From Pseudomonadota bacterium (lineage in GTDB: Bacteria > Desulfobacterota > Desulfovibrionia > Desulfovibrionales > Desulfovibrionaceae), in NCBI GenBank assembly GCA_023411815.1, contig JAEYOJ010000166.1:1-50054 (forward strand): a stretch of 50,054 nt of DNA. The letters are read 5' to 3'. Below, piece after piece: positions 42,862 to 50,054 of the stretch. Every line of letters begins with the position of its first letter. Position 1 is the stretch's first letter. Position numbers and translations under genes: made by a program. The notes under the pieces were generated by a model, which saw nothing but the letters and a program-made list of their open reading frames with translations, made no database searches and was not told where the DNA came from.

Positions 42862-44157
42862 CTAGCCGAAGAAATGGCCGTAAATGACGCCGCTCAGCGT
42901 GGCCATGATCACGACCAGGCTGACGAAGACGACGGTCTTCCGCGTGCCCATGACGCTTCTGATAACCAGCATGTTTGGCAGGCTCAGGGCCGGGCCGGCC
43001 AGCAGCAGCGCCAGGGCCGGTCCCTTGCCCATGCCGCTGCCGATCAGGCCCTGCAGGATGGGCACCTCGGTCAGGGTGGCGAAGTACATGAACGCGCCGG
43101 CAAAGGAGGCCATGAAGTTGGCCGCAAGGGAGTTGCCGCCCACTGCCCGGCTGACCCATTCGGAGGGGATCAGGCCCTCGTTGCCGGGACGGCCCAGCAG
43201 CAGACCGGCGATGAGCACGCCGAAGAGCAAAAGCGGCATGATCTGCTTGGCGAAGGTCCAGCTTGCGCGGAACCATTCGCCGGTCTCGTCCTCGCGCACG
43301 CTGGTCACGGCGGACAGGCCGATGACGCCGGCCACGAAGGCAAGCTGCGGCATGGAGGGGAAGGCCAGCGCCAGAGCCAGCACCGGCAGGGCCATGACCA
43401 GGACACGCCGCCAGCCCAGGCGGAACCACGTGGCCAGGGTGAAGCCCAGCAGCGCTGCGAACAGGCCGGTGATAAGCCACTTGGAGGAATATATGGCATG
43501 CCATAAGCCCGTGGTTTCATCCGGACGACCCCAGTTGGCAAAGACGAGCACGCCGACCATGGCCGCGAAATAGATCACGTTCTGCCACAACGGGCGCGAA
43601 ACTTCAGGCTCAAGTGTGGCCATCTCGGCCTTCTGCGCCTCTTCGTGGCGGTAGATGAAGTGCATGGCCAGGCCGATGGCCACGCTGAAGACAATGGCCC
43701 CGACGGCGCGGGCAATGCCGAGCTCCGGTCCGAGCACCTTGGCCGTGAGGATGATCGCCAGCACGTTGATGGCCGGCCCCGAGTAGAGGAAGGCAGTGGC
43801 CGGGCCGAGGCCCGCGCCCATGCGGTAGATGCCGGCGAAGAGCGGCAGGATGGTGCAGGAGCACACGGCCAGGATGGTCCCGGAGCAGGAGGCCACGCCG
43901 TAGGCGCAGAACTTGTTGGCCTTGGGTCCCAGGTATTTCATGACCGAGGCTTGGCTGACGAACACGCCGATGGCTCCGGCGATGAAGAAGGCCGGGATCA
44001 GGCACAGGAGCACGTGCTCCTGGGCGTACCACCTGGCCAAGTGCAGGGCCTCCATGATTGCGTTATCGAAGCGCGTCCAGCCTACCGGGAGGTAGAAGAA
44101 GGCAAGAAAGACTCCGACCATGACCACAAGGGGCTTCCACTGGTCTTTCCAGAACAT
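42862..44157 (-). CDS. ArsP-type (DUF318) permease
   Basis: A 431-residue membrane protein of the PF03773 permease family, with about ten helices in two repeats. Cys-rich segment SCSGTILAVCSCTILPLFAGIY, and conserved FLYSGPAINVLAI; second repeat EVPILQGLIGSGMGKGPALALLLAGPALSLPNMLV. ArsP members export methylarsenite or roxarsone(III), so an organoarsenical role is possible; others in this family have unknown cargo. It is flanked by CcdA and a thioredoxin gene in the same operon. Confidence 0.82.
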   Translation of the reverse strand: MFWKDQWKPLVVMVGVFLAFFYLPVGWTRFDNAIMEALHLARWYAQEHVLLCLIPAFFIAGAIGVFVSQASVMKYLGPKANKFCAYGVASCSGTILAVCSCTILPLFAGIYRMGAGLGPATAFLYSGPAINVLAIILTAKVLGPELGIARAVGAIVFSVAIGLAMHFIYRHEEAQKAEMATLEPEVSRPLWQNVIYFAAMVGVLVFANWGRPDETTGLWHAIYSSKWLITGLFAALLGFTLATWFRLGWRRVLVMALPVLALALAFPSMPQLAFVAGVIGLSAVTSVREDETGEWFRASWTFAKQIMPLLLFGVLIAGLLLGRPGNEGLIPSEWVSRAVGGNSLAANFMASFAGAFMYFATLTEVPILQGLIGSGMGKGPALALLLAGPALSLPNMLVIRSVMGTRKTVVFVSLVVIMATLSGVIYGHFFG

Positions 44158-44318
44158 GGCAAAACCTCACTGATGTATGCGCAAGAAAAGATGGATCGGA
44201 TGCGGCTAGGGCTTTTCCACGCAGGCCTTCATGGTCCTTTGGGACGATGCGGCTGCAGGGCCGAGTCTCTTGAGATAAGCGGCATGGGGGGCCTCTGATC
44301 GGAGCAGGCGTCCAGGTC

Positions 44319-45032
44319 TTAGAATTGCGCCGTTTCGATGAACGGCAGCACGATGAAGTAGACGCCAAGCAGGGCGATGAGCGTGCCTGCCGCGCGCTTG
44401 AACCACAGGCCGCCCCGGGCCATGGAGTTGCTCTCGAGCAGCCTGCGCACAAGCGCGGTGGAGCTGCCGGCGATCACGATGGGGATGCAGTGGCCGATGC
44501 CGAACAGGACGATAAGCAGGATGCCCGTGGCGAACTGCTGCTGGATGGTGATGAGGGCCAGGATAGGCGCGATGAAGCCGAAGGTGCACGAGCCCGAAAG
44601 CACGCCGTAGGCCAGGCCGAGCACCAGCGCGCCAGTCAGGCCTTTGACCTTCAGCTTGCCCATGAGCCCGCCCGACATGGAGCACCTGGATACGCCCAGC
44701 ATGTCCAGGGCCACCCATATGAGCACAGCACCCACCAGGATGGTCCACCACGGACCGATGTCGCCGAGCATGCGCCCGAGCAGGGCGCAGACGATACCGA
44801 CCAGGGCGATGGTCAGGAACAGGCCGAGCGAGAACATGCTTGCATAGAGCGCCGCGCGCCTGCCGTGCACGGCCTCGCTCTGGCCGCCTACATAGCCTAC
44901 GATGAGCGGAATGGAGGCCAGGTGGCAGGGGCTGAAAAGCACGCTGACCATGCCCCACAGAAAGCTGCCGGCCAGGGCCAGTCCCGTGCCGCTGGTCATC
45001 CAAGCATTGATGGTCAGGAAGAACTGGTCCAC
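44319..45032 (-). CDS. CcdA/DsbD-type thiol-disulfide transmembrane transporter
   Basis: A 237-residue six-helix protein of the CcdA family. One redox cysteine of each pseudo-repeat is visible: LFSPCHLASIP and LSGSCTFGFIAP. CcdA carries electrons from cytoplasmic thioredoxin to periplasmic thioredoxin-fold proteins. GTG start at 45032 after AGGAGG. It is flanked on both sides by exported thioredoxins, its expected partners. Confidence 0.85.
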   Translation of the reverse strand: MDQFFLTINAWMTSGTGLALAGSFLWGMVSVLFSPCHLASIPLIVGYVGGQSEAVHGRRAALYASMFSLGLFLTIALVGIVCALLGRMLGDIGPWWTILVGAVLIWVALDMLGVSRCSMSGGLMGKLKVKGLTGALVLGLAYGVLSGSCTFGFIAPILALITIQQQFATGILLIVLFGIGHCIPIVIAGSSTALVRRLLESNSMARGGLWFKRAAGTLIALLGVYFIVLPFIETAQF

Positions 45033-45042
45033 GCGCCGCCTC

Positions 45043-45420
45043 CTATTTTACGCCCAGCTTGGCAAGCTCGGCCTCGATGCTCGCCTTGTCCATGAAGCCC
45101 ATGTGACGCTTCACCTCGTTGCCGCTCTTGTCGAAGAAAATCTGCGTGGGGATGGCGCGCAGATCGAAGCGCTCTACCTGATCATGGTACTTGTAGACAT
45201 CGATGAACACGATGGCCGCACGACCCTCGTACTCCTTCTCAAGCTCGGCCAGAATTGGCTCCATCATTTTGCAGGGAATGCAGCTCTTGGCGCCGAGGTC
45301 CACCATGGTGACCATGCCCGGCACGGGCACTTGCGGCACTCCCTGAGCCGAGGCAGAGGGACAGGCCAACGCCAAGCCCCATAGCATCAGGACAAGCCAC
45401 AGAACGGTTCTCATGGGCAT
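45043..45420 (-). CDS. Exported thioredoxin-like protein
   Basis: A 125-residue thioredoxin with signal peptide (MRTVLWLVLMLWGLALACPS) and the redox motif GAKSCIPCKMMEPIL. Cis-Pro region AIPTQIFFDKS. The core is almost identical to the thioredoxin at 42347-42799. Start uncertain: ATG at 45420 or 45414 gives a clean signal peptide; a GTG at 45468 would overlap the DGC gene. It is followed by ccdA after ten bases. Confidence 0.82.
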   Translation of the reverse strand: MPMRTVLWLVLMLWGLALACPSASAQGVPQVPVPGMVTMVDLGAKSCIPCKMMEPILAELEKEYEGRAAIVFIDVYKYHDQVERFDLRAIPTQIFFDKSGNEVKRHMGFMDKASIEAELAKLGVK

Positions 45421-45460
45421 AAACTTGAGAACCAACCGCCTCACCGCCAACCTATTATTG

Positions 45461-45874
45461 CTATCCACAGCAGCAGGATCCGGTGCCGCGAGCAGTCATC
45501 TTATTCTTGTCAAAGCCCATTTTGACCTCCTGCACGAGGCGCTGGATCTCAGCGTCATCCAGGCGCAGATTCTTGTTCTTCTGCATGCCCATGGCCGTCA
45601 GTTCGAAGGCGTTCTTCGGCGCGACGCCGATATTCTCCAGAGTCTTCCTGGCGCAGCCCACGGGGCAGCCGTCAAGCACGATGATATCTTCCGCGGCCTG
45701 GGCGGATTTGACGAAGCTCTCTATGCCGCCGCCAATGCCGGCCAGGCAGAACAGCTTGCCGTACTCGGTCTCGGTCAACTCCACTGCGATGCGGTTGGTC
45801 ATCTGCCCCACATTGGACGCCCCGGCGCAAGCCAGGATCAACGGCACACTCGTACGCGCGCAGCATTCGCTCAT
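45461..45874 (-). CDS. DGC-domain putative zinc-binding protein
   Basis: A 137-residue DGC-family protein (PF08859). Conserved cysteines: LILACAGASNVGQMTNRIA, LFCLAGIGGG, and IVLDGCPVGCARKTLE (the DGC motif). The end carries SCCCG. The family is often in arsenic and thioredoxin operons, and it is thought to bind zinc or iron. The function is unknown. It is the third gene of the operon. Confidence 0.8.
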   Translation of the reverse strand: MSECCARTSVPLILACAGASNVGQMTNRIAVELTETEYGKLFCLAGIGGGIESFVKSAQAAEDIIVLDGCPVGCARKTLENIGVAPKNAFELTAMGMQKNKNLRLDDAEIQRLVQEVKMGFDKNKMTARGTGSCCCG

Positions 45875-45904
45875 GACAGACTCCCTGTTTTAGCTTTGGA
45901 CTTG

Positions 45905-46138
45905 TTATCCCTTGATCCAGGCAATGACGTCCTTCTTGGAGGGCACCTTGCCCATGGCCTTGACCTTGCCGTCCACGATGACCGCCGGCGTGCTGAACAC
46001 GCCGTGTTTCATGATCTCCTGCAGGTCGCTGACTTTTTCGACGTCGGCGACCACGCCGGCCTCTTTGACGGCCTCCCGGACGATCTTCTCTGTTTCCGTG
46101 CATTTGGGGCAACCTGGACCCAGAACTTTGATGATCAT
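45905..46138 (-). CDS. Small CPKC thioredoxin-like protein (MTH895/TM0996 type)
   Basis: A 77-residue thioredoxin fold with C10-PKC13 at the N-terminus (VLGPGCPKCTETEKIV), then FSTPAVIVDGKVK. No signal peptide, so it is cytoplasmic. It is a likely electron donor for ArsC or for CcdA. An ArsR-box-like motif (46214-46235) lies 76 bases upstream, so it may have its own promoter. Confidence 0.85.
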   Translation of the reverse strand: MIIKVLGPGCPKCTETEKIVREAVKEAGVVADVEKVSDLQEIMKHGVFSTPAVIVDGKVKAMGKVPSKKDVIAWIKG

Positions 46139-46213
46139 GCGCGTTTCCTCATCTATCGTTGTAAGTCAGTGTAATTGGATGCCTATGCCTCGACCAGCTT
46201 GCCACGGTGCTTG

Positions 46214-46235
46214 TTTGGCAAAATAGGCAAGTTAA
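46214..46235 (-). promoter_or_regulatory. Second ArsR-box-like sequence
   Basis: Plus-strand TTTGGCAAAATAGGCAAGTT-AA agrees with the sequence at 46603-46624 in 18 of 22 positions. The common part carries TATTT on the minus strand at the same relative position, a possible -10, with a weak TAAACG 17 bases upstream. It lies between arsR and the small thioredoxin gene and may be a second ArsR-controlled promoter. Confidence 0.45.
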
Positions 46236-46251
46236 GGGCGAGCGTTTACTG

Positions 46252-46584
46252 CTATAGCGAAGGAATGGTCTGATCGCCAACCAGAGCCTTGATCCGCTCT
46301 TCGGCCTGCATTGCCTGGAAGCGGTCTACACACCCGAGAAACCCGCGCACGCATTCCATGCGCAAGGAATAGTAGACGCTCGTACCGCGTTTATCGTCCT
46401 GCACGATGCCGGCTTCCTTAAGCACGGAGAGGTGCTTGGAAACCGTGGACATATCCGCTCCCACGAGTTCGCGCAGTTCGCAAACACAACGCTCACCCTG
46501 AAGCAGGGCATCCACCATAAGAATCCTACTCGGATGGCCTAAGGCCTTAAAAACTTTCGAGCGAAGCTCGTTTTTGGAGGACAT
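46252..46584 (-). CDS. arsR: ArsR-family arsenic-sensing repressor
   Basis: A 110-residue winged-helix repressor released from DNA by As(III). The metal-site motif is RCVCELRELVGADMS (C33, C35), followed by the recognition helix STVSKHLSVLKEAGIV. The start at 46584 has GGGAG upstream. It is the first gene of the leftward arsenic operon. Further Cys residues (MECVRGFLGC) may complete the As(III) site. Confidence 0.92.
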   Translation of the reverse strand: MSSKNELRSKVFKALGHPSRILMVDALLQGERCVCELRELVGADMSTVSKHLSVLKEAGIVQDDKRGTSVYYSLRMECVRGFLGCVDRFQAMQAEERIKALVGDQTIPSL

Positions 46585-46602
46585 TAACTCCCTCTTTTCT
46601 TT

Positions 46603-46624
46603 TTTGGCCAAATAGCCAAGCAAA
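46603..46624 (-). promoter_or_regulatory. ArsR-box-like sequence overlapping the arsR promoter
   Basis: Plus-strand TTTGGCCAAATAGCCAAGCA-AA covers the -10 box and part of the spacer of the arsR promoter, the place where a repressor would block polymerase. It has an internal dyad (TTTGGCC...GCCAAG). A near copy lies at 46214-46235. Confidence 0.5.
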
Positions 46625-46637
46625 GTAGGTCTGTCAA
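46609..46637 (-). promoter_or_regulatory. arsR promoter
   Basis: On the minus strand a perfect TTGACA (46632-46637), 17-base spacer, then TATTTG (46609-46614). The start codon at 46584 is about 25 bases downstream. Confidence 0.6.
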
Positions 46638-46730
46638 GCCTACTGTCGAAATTGTGCTATTTGAATCCATCTTGACCTCATACCGCTCCCCTAGAAATTG
46701 AAGCCACAAACAAGACGTGCGAGAAGCACG

Positions 46731-47425
46731 CGACCTGCCCGGCTCTTTTCGGACCAATTAAACTTGAGAAGGTGGCTCTCAGCGAAGACGAGGGAGCCAT
46801 GCGAAAAGCACGATTTACCGACGAGCAGATGGTGAGCACGGATCGAGATCCCGTGGCGCAGGTCGCCAGGGTCACGGGGTAAGCGAACAGACGATCTACA
46901 CATGGCGCAAGCGCTTCGGCGGCATGACTGCCGACGAGGTCAAACGTCTGCAGCAGCTTGAGGGCGAGAACGCACGGCTGAAGAAGCTGGCCGAGCGCGA
47001 CCTTGAGATAGAGGTCATGAAGGAGATCGCCGCAAAAATGGTAGGCGCACCCGTTCGTCACCAGCAGGTCAGTTAGGCAAGTAGCCGCGGAATCTCCCTG
47101 CGCCGTGCGTGTGCGCTTCTGTCCACCTCCCGCTCGTCGCCGGCTACCAGTCGCGCATGGCGACTCGGGATGCGCCGGTTATCGCGGCTATTAAGGAGCT
47201 TGGGGCATTGTATCTCCGCTACGGATATCGCCGCATAAGAATCTTCATGGAGCGGCGGGGTATGTCATGAGTCCTGACAAGACCAGTCGGCTCTGGGCCA
47301 AGGCCTGCCTGCAGATCCCGCGCAAGAGGCCGCGAAAGCGTGTGGCCGCCACCCGGCCGCGACCGCAGCTGCCCATTGGTGTCAACGATGTATGGGCCTA
47401 CGACTTCGTGTTCGATGCCTGCGCC
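46731..47425 (+). mobile_element. Degenerate IS407-like (IS3 family) element
   Basis: CGACCTGCCC at 46731 resembles the TGACCTGCCCC-type end of the IS407 group. It leads to remains of orfA and orfB that are frameshifted and cut. No right end is found, because the element stops after the beginning of the DDE domain. Confidence 0.7.
46799..47425 (+). pseudogene. Remains of IS407-type transposase OrfA/OrfB
   Basis: OrfA starts MRKARFTDEQMV at 46799, then lacks several codons and is stopped at TAA. The frame resumes as VSEQTIYTWRKRFGGMTADE, then LEGENARLKKLAERDLEIEV. OrfB parts follow (VIAAIKELGALYLRYGYRRI, then MSPDKTSRLWAKACLQIP and VNDVWAYDFVFDACA). The catalytic core beyond that is absent. 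It is inactive: there are frameshifts in both ORFs and no DDE triad. Confidence 0.8.
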
Positions 47426-47521
47426 GATTGGAGTAGCCTCTTAGCCCAGATTTCGACGACGCGTGACGAACCGCTTCGGGTACGCCCTTCTGCTGGACCG
47501 TCCCTGGGCGTCCCGCTCGCG

Positions 47522-48016
47522 CTAGAAGGCTCGCACGTCCTCCAGGTGGTGCTCGACCAAAAGCTCCACTGCCCTCTCCAGGTCTTCACCGATGTGGCGC
47601 AGCACATGCCCTCGGCTCTTCGGGTAGGCGTGCATCTCCTCGACTATGGGCCGTGTCCGTAAGCCCGACCATGCCGGGTCAGGGACTTCCCATGTCCAGC
47701 GCTTGTGCGTGCCCGAGGCCATGCGATGCACGACCTTGGCCGCCTGGATGCGCTTGTACTCCCTGCCGCTCACCGATTGCGGGTCGTCTCGCAGGATCAT
47801 CTCGACTACCAGCCATGCCGCGACCGGAAGCCGTGGGTCGGTCACGTGTTTCCGCAGGCGTGCCCAGGCCACGCTGGCCCGCTCCCCTGGCGTCTTGCCC
47901 CGCAACCGGAAGGCCTCATCGATGAGCCGCAGCTTCTCCTGCAGGCTCCATCGCCTGCGCTGAACCGTCGTCACCACCTCTACCGTGGTCACCCCGTTAG
48001 CACTATGCATGGACAT
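47522..48016 (-). pseudogene. Chimeric ORF beginning as IS3-type OrfA
   Basis: A 164-codon frame. The first about 38 residues (TTVEVVTTVQRRRWSLQEKLRLIDEAF) match the start of IS3/IS2-type transposase OrfA. The next part (ASVAWARLRKHVTDPRLPVA, then YKRIQAAKVVHRMASG and SRGHVLRHIGEDLERAVELL) is unlike OrfA and I cannot identify it. It looks as if a transposase start was joined to another gene fragment. Probably not functional. Confidence 0.5.
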
Positions 48017-48075
48017 AGTTCTGGCACTACCTCCTACCTGCTTGGGGGTGTCCGGTTCAAACAGGGGCTACTCCA
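47900..48075 (-). mobile_element. IS3-family end fragment
   Basis: Minus strand from 48075 reads TGGAGTAGCCCC, then TTTGAACCGGACACCCCC, an IS3-family (IS2-like) end of the TG...CA type. It leads to an OrfA start at 48016 which is truncated near 47900. Between 48076 and 48208 I see no gene. Confidence 0.5.
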
Positions 48076-48208
48076 CTGATGCCCTCTCGCTGTCTCTCCT
48101 TGAGGATGGCCCGCTTACGCGAGCCTATGTGTCATAAGACCGCTCACATTTTCCGACCGAAAGGTCTGCACCCTTCCCGCGCGCTGACGGCGGTCTTGAT
48201 CCCGCAGA

Positions 48209-48640
48209 CTACGCGCCAAGCCGTGATGCCGCGACAAGACCGGTAATCCGGCTCAGCCGTTCCTGCATATACTGAATGGAATGCTCGATTTCCTTCACGG
48301 AATCTTCATCGAGGCTGCCGTAATCGGCGAGCCGCTTGGGCTGGACTTCATGCAGCTCCATGCCGGCGGAGGTGAGCACGCGCCAGATGACGGCGCTCGC
48401 GGCCTGCACGCGTCGCTCCAGGCCGAATTCTTTCTGGAGCCTGAAAAGTATGGTACGGACGGACTCGATTTCAGAGAGGAGACTGGAGAGCTCGCTCGGC
48501 GGAATATCGTTGACCATGATGTGCAACGCCGATTCCGTACCTTGGCCCTTGGCGAGGTGGATGACCTCCTCCAGCGCCACGTCCAGGCCGGTCAGCACCA
48601 CTTCAAGCCGCCTCTTGTGAGCCGGGCCAAGGGCCAGCAT
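48209..48640 (-). CDS. Small helical protein downstream of eno
   Basis: A 143-residue, mostly helical soluble protein (VVLTGLDVALEEVIHLAKGQ, ELSSLLSEIESVRTILFRLQ, SVKEIEHSIQYMQERLSRIT), coiled-coil-like. I do not recognise a family. The ATG at 48640 is five bases after the HEAT-repeat gene stop, so the two are one unit with enolase. Confidence 0.55.
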   Translation of the reverse strand: MLALGPAHKRRLEVVLTGLDVALEEVIHLAKGQGTESALHIMVNDIPPSELSSLLSEIESVRTILFRLQKEFGLERRVQAASAVIWRVLTSAGMELHEVQPKRLADYGSLDEDSVKEIEHSIQYMQERLSRITGLVAASRLGA

Positions 48641-48645
48641 GCACG

Positions 48646-49050
48646 CTACCTCAGGTTGCGGTCCTTTGTGCCTGAACGCGAGGCCATGGCCTCGCGGGCA
48701 TCCTCGCGCAGCACATCGGCCGCATGGTCGAGGAGCGCACGCAACGCCTCTTTCGCCTCCGGCGTATCGAATTCCCCCAATGCCGCCACGGCGGCACGAG
48801 CGATGTAGATGTCCGAAGTCCTCCCGATTAGATCGATAAGCGGCCCTACGGCCCTGGGGTCTCCCAACCTGCCCAGCAGCCAAGCCGCACGCACGGGCGT
48901 GCTCGGCTCGGGATGGTCGAGGGCGATGATGAGCCGCTCGACCATGTCCTTGGAGCGCAGGAGCGCGTGGATGTCCAGCCCACAGAAAGGGCACTGCCGG
49001 AGGTCTTCGCCGAAGTCCCTCCAGCAGCGCGGGCAGTAGAAGCGGACCAT
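48646..49050 (-). CDS. Zinc-ribbon plus HEAT-repeat protein
   Basis: A 134-residue protein: zinc ribbon (FYCPRCWRDFGEDLRQCPFCGLD, four Cys), then HEAT repeats (PVRAAWLLGRLGDPRAVGPLIDLI, YIARAAVAALGEFDTPEAKEALRALL). HEAT repeats bind other proteins. The start ATG at 49050 lies one base after the enolase stop, so expression depends on enolase translation. Function unknown. Confidence 0.7.
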   Translation of the reverse strand: MVRFYCPRCWRDFGEDLRQCPFCGLDIHALLRSKDMVERLIIALDHPEPSTPVRAAWLLGRLGDPRAVGPLIDLIGRTSDIYIARAAVAALGEFDTPEAKEALRALLDHAADVLREDAREAMASRSGTKDRNLR

Positions 49051-49051
49051 G

Positions 49052-49933
49052 TCATCCGCGACGTGAGTACTCGAACCCGAACCTGGCGCTCGCGCCAAGC
49101 TCGCGCTCAATCTCCAGCAACCGGTTGTACTTGGCGACGCGCTCGCTGCGGCAGGCCGAGCCGGTCTTGAGCTGGCCGCCGCCCATGGCCACGGCGAAGT
49201 CGGCCAGGAAGGTGTCCTCGGTCTCGCCCGAGCGGTGCGAGAGCACATAGCTCCAGCCCGCCGCATGGCAGAGTTGGATGGCCTCGATTGTCTCCGTGAC
49301 CGTGCCGATCTGGTTGAGTTTGATGAGAACCGAGTTCGCGCTCTTCTCCTGAATGCCCCGGCGGATGAACTCGGTATTGGTCACGAAGATGTCGTCACCC
49401 ACGATCTGCGTCCTGCCGCCGAGGGCAGCGGTGTGCTCGCGGAAGCCCTGCCAGTCGTCCTCGGCCAGTCCGTCCTCGATGGACACGATGGGGAACTTGT
49501 CGAGCCAGTCCGCATAGAACTTGGTCATCTCCGCGCTGGACTTCCTGCCCTGGCCGGACTTGCTCAGGTTGTAGGCACCGTTATCGTAGAAGGAGCTGGC
49601 GGCCGGGTCCAGGGCGATGGCGATGTCCTTGCCGGGCTGGTAGCCGGCAGCCGATACGGCCTCCAGGATGACCTCGCAGGCTTCATCGTTGCTCTTCAGG
49701 TCCGGGGCGAAGCCACCTTCGTCGCCAACATTGGTGGCATAGCCCTTCTTCTTGAGGATCTTCTTCAGGGTGTGGAAGGTCTCTGCCGCGTAACGCAGGG
49801 CCTCAGCGAAACACGGCGCACCGAGGGGCACGATCATGAACTCCTGAAAGTCCACGCTGTTGTCCGCGTGCTTGCCGCCGTTAAGGATGTTGAGCATGGG
49901 CATGGGCACGCGCACCGCGCCAGGCCCGCCTAG
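49052..49933 (-). pseudogene. eno: Enolase, 3' two thirds, cut by an IS5-type insertion
   Basis: Frame of 294 codons (family length about 430). Enolase parts: RVPMPMLNILNGGKHADNSV with the catalytic His region, EGGFAPDL-type EGGFAPDLKSND, the catalytic Glu/Asp in SIEDGLAEDDW, the Lys in VLIKLNQIGT, and SHRSGETEDTFLAD, then KTGSACRSERVAKYN. The N-terminal 135 residues are missing: at 49933 the reading frame runs from LGGPG straight into an IS5-type element. The enzyme makes phosphoenolpyruvate in glycolysis and gluconeogenesis. The missing part, if present, lies beyond the element. Confidence 0.85.
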
Positions 49934-50054
49934 AGGCTGTTATGAACCGCCGCGAACAGAGTAGCGACTTTCTGCAGCATGAGGCAGGCAAAAGCTACGA
50001 AGTGCAGCCCAGCTACCGTTTGCGGCAACCGCTCGTAATCCCTGACCAAGCGGC
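49930..50054 (-). mobile_element. IS5-family element, transposase 3' end
   Basis: The minus strand from the window edge reads LVRDYERLPQTVAGLHFVAF, then LMLQKVATLFAAVHNSL and a TAG (49930-49932). This is the C-terminus of IS5-family transposases. The IS end GAGGCTGTTATGAAC (plus strand 49933-49947) joins enolase at CTAG, the type of target (CTAG/TA) that IS5 elements duplicate. The rest is outside the window. Confidence 0.8.

Noticed and set aside
44158..44318. Short minus-strand ORFs between ccdA and the ArsP-type permease gene
   Set aside because: All are below 20 codons, without ribosome sites or protein-like composition; treated as a spacer.
45414..45468. GTG start at 45468 for the exported thioredoxin
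   Set aside because: It would add a polar, basic N-tail before the signal peptide; the ATG at 45420 or 45414 gives a normal signal. Left as uncertain in the entry.

Overview
The window reads as chromosomal DNA of a GC-rich, flagellated, anaerobic sulfate-reducing bacterium of the Desulfovibrio/Desulfocurvibacter type (inference). The grounds are the siroheme-dependent heme route (AhbC, AhbD and an AhbA/AhbB-type protein next to HemB), the 2-amino-3,7-dideoxy-hept-6-ulosonate (ADH) synthase that replaces DAHP synthase in Desulfovibrio and archaea, a CX4C rubredoxin, and Desulfovibrio-style gene pairs such as the radical-SAM heme genes followed by rpe. Both window edges lie inside insertion sequences (IS3-type on the left, IS5-type on the right).

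Layout, left half. 1-3.6 kb: IS end, tRNA-Thr(CGT) with its own promoter and terminator, ssb, a PA2779/PA2778-like envelope cassette (C39-type peptidase and TPR lipoprotein) and a universal stress protein. 3.9-6.4 kb: alanine-type aminotransferase and homoserine dehydrogenase. 6.7-9.9 kb: a 41-residue membrane peptide, an SH3/coiled-coil membrane protein, a DUF5996 protein, endonuclease V and rubredoxin. 10-14 kb: cdsA-dxr-rseP-tsaB. 14-20 kb: flagellin behind a clear sigma-28 promoter, fliD, fliS with a long extension, and two glycosyltransferases, which together suggest a flagellin-glycosylation block. 20-23 kb: a nitrilase-family amidase, a zinc-ribbon/Yip1 membrane protein, a small conserved protein and a lipoprotein.

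Layout, right half. 23.4-31.4 kb: heme genes ahbC, hemB, ahbD and ahbA/B, then rpe, interrupted by an opposite-strand radical SAM plus glycosyltransferase pair and a YqiA-like hydrolase. 31.5-37.5 kb: a YkgJ protein, an NlpC/P60 hydrolase, ADH synthase preceded by what looks like a complete phenylalanine attenuator (leader peptide with eight consecutive Phe codons, antiterminator and terminator), MarR and TetR regulators, a creatininase-family protein and an FmdB zinc ribbon. 38-39 kb: a truncated tetrathionate-reductase-like molybdoenzyme.

39-46.6 kb is one leftward arsenic operon. In transcription order it holds arsR, a small CPKC thioredoxin, a DGC zinc protein, an exported thioredoxin, CcdA, an ArsP-type permease, a second nearly identical thioredoxin, a VKOR-like/thioredoxin fusion, Acr3 and two thioredoxin-coupled ArsC. 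It pairs efflux and arsenate reduction with an apparently complete trans-membrane thiol relay. From 46.7 kb onward the DNA is eroded by IS remnants; it ends with an enolase gene cut by an IS5-type element and two small genes downstream of it.

The observations most worth following are the phenylalanine attenuator in front of ADH synthase, the thiol-relay arsenic operon with its repeated ArsR-box-like sequence, the His/Gly/Pro-rich tail of AhbD, and the IS-split enolase.
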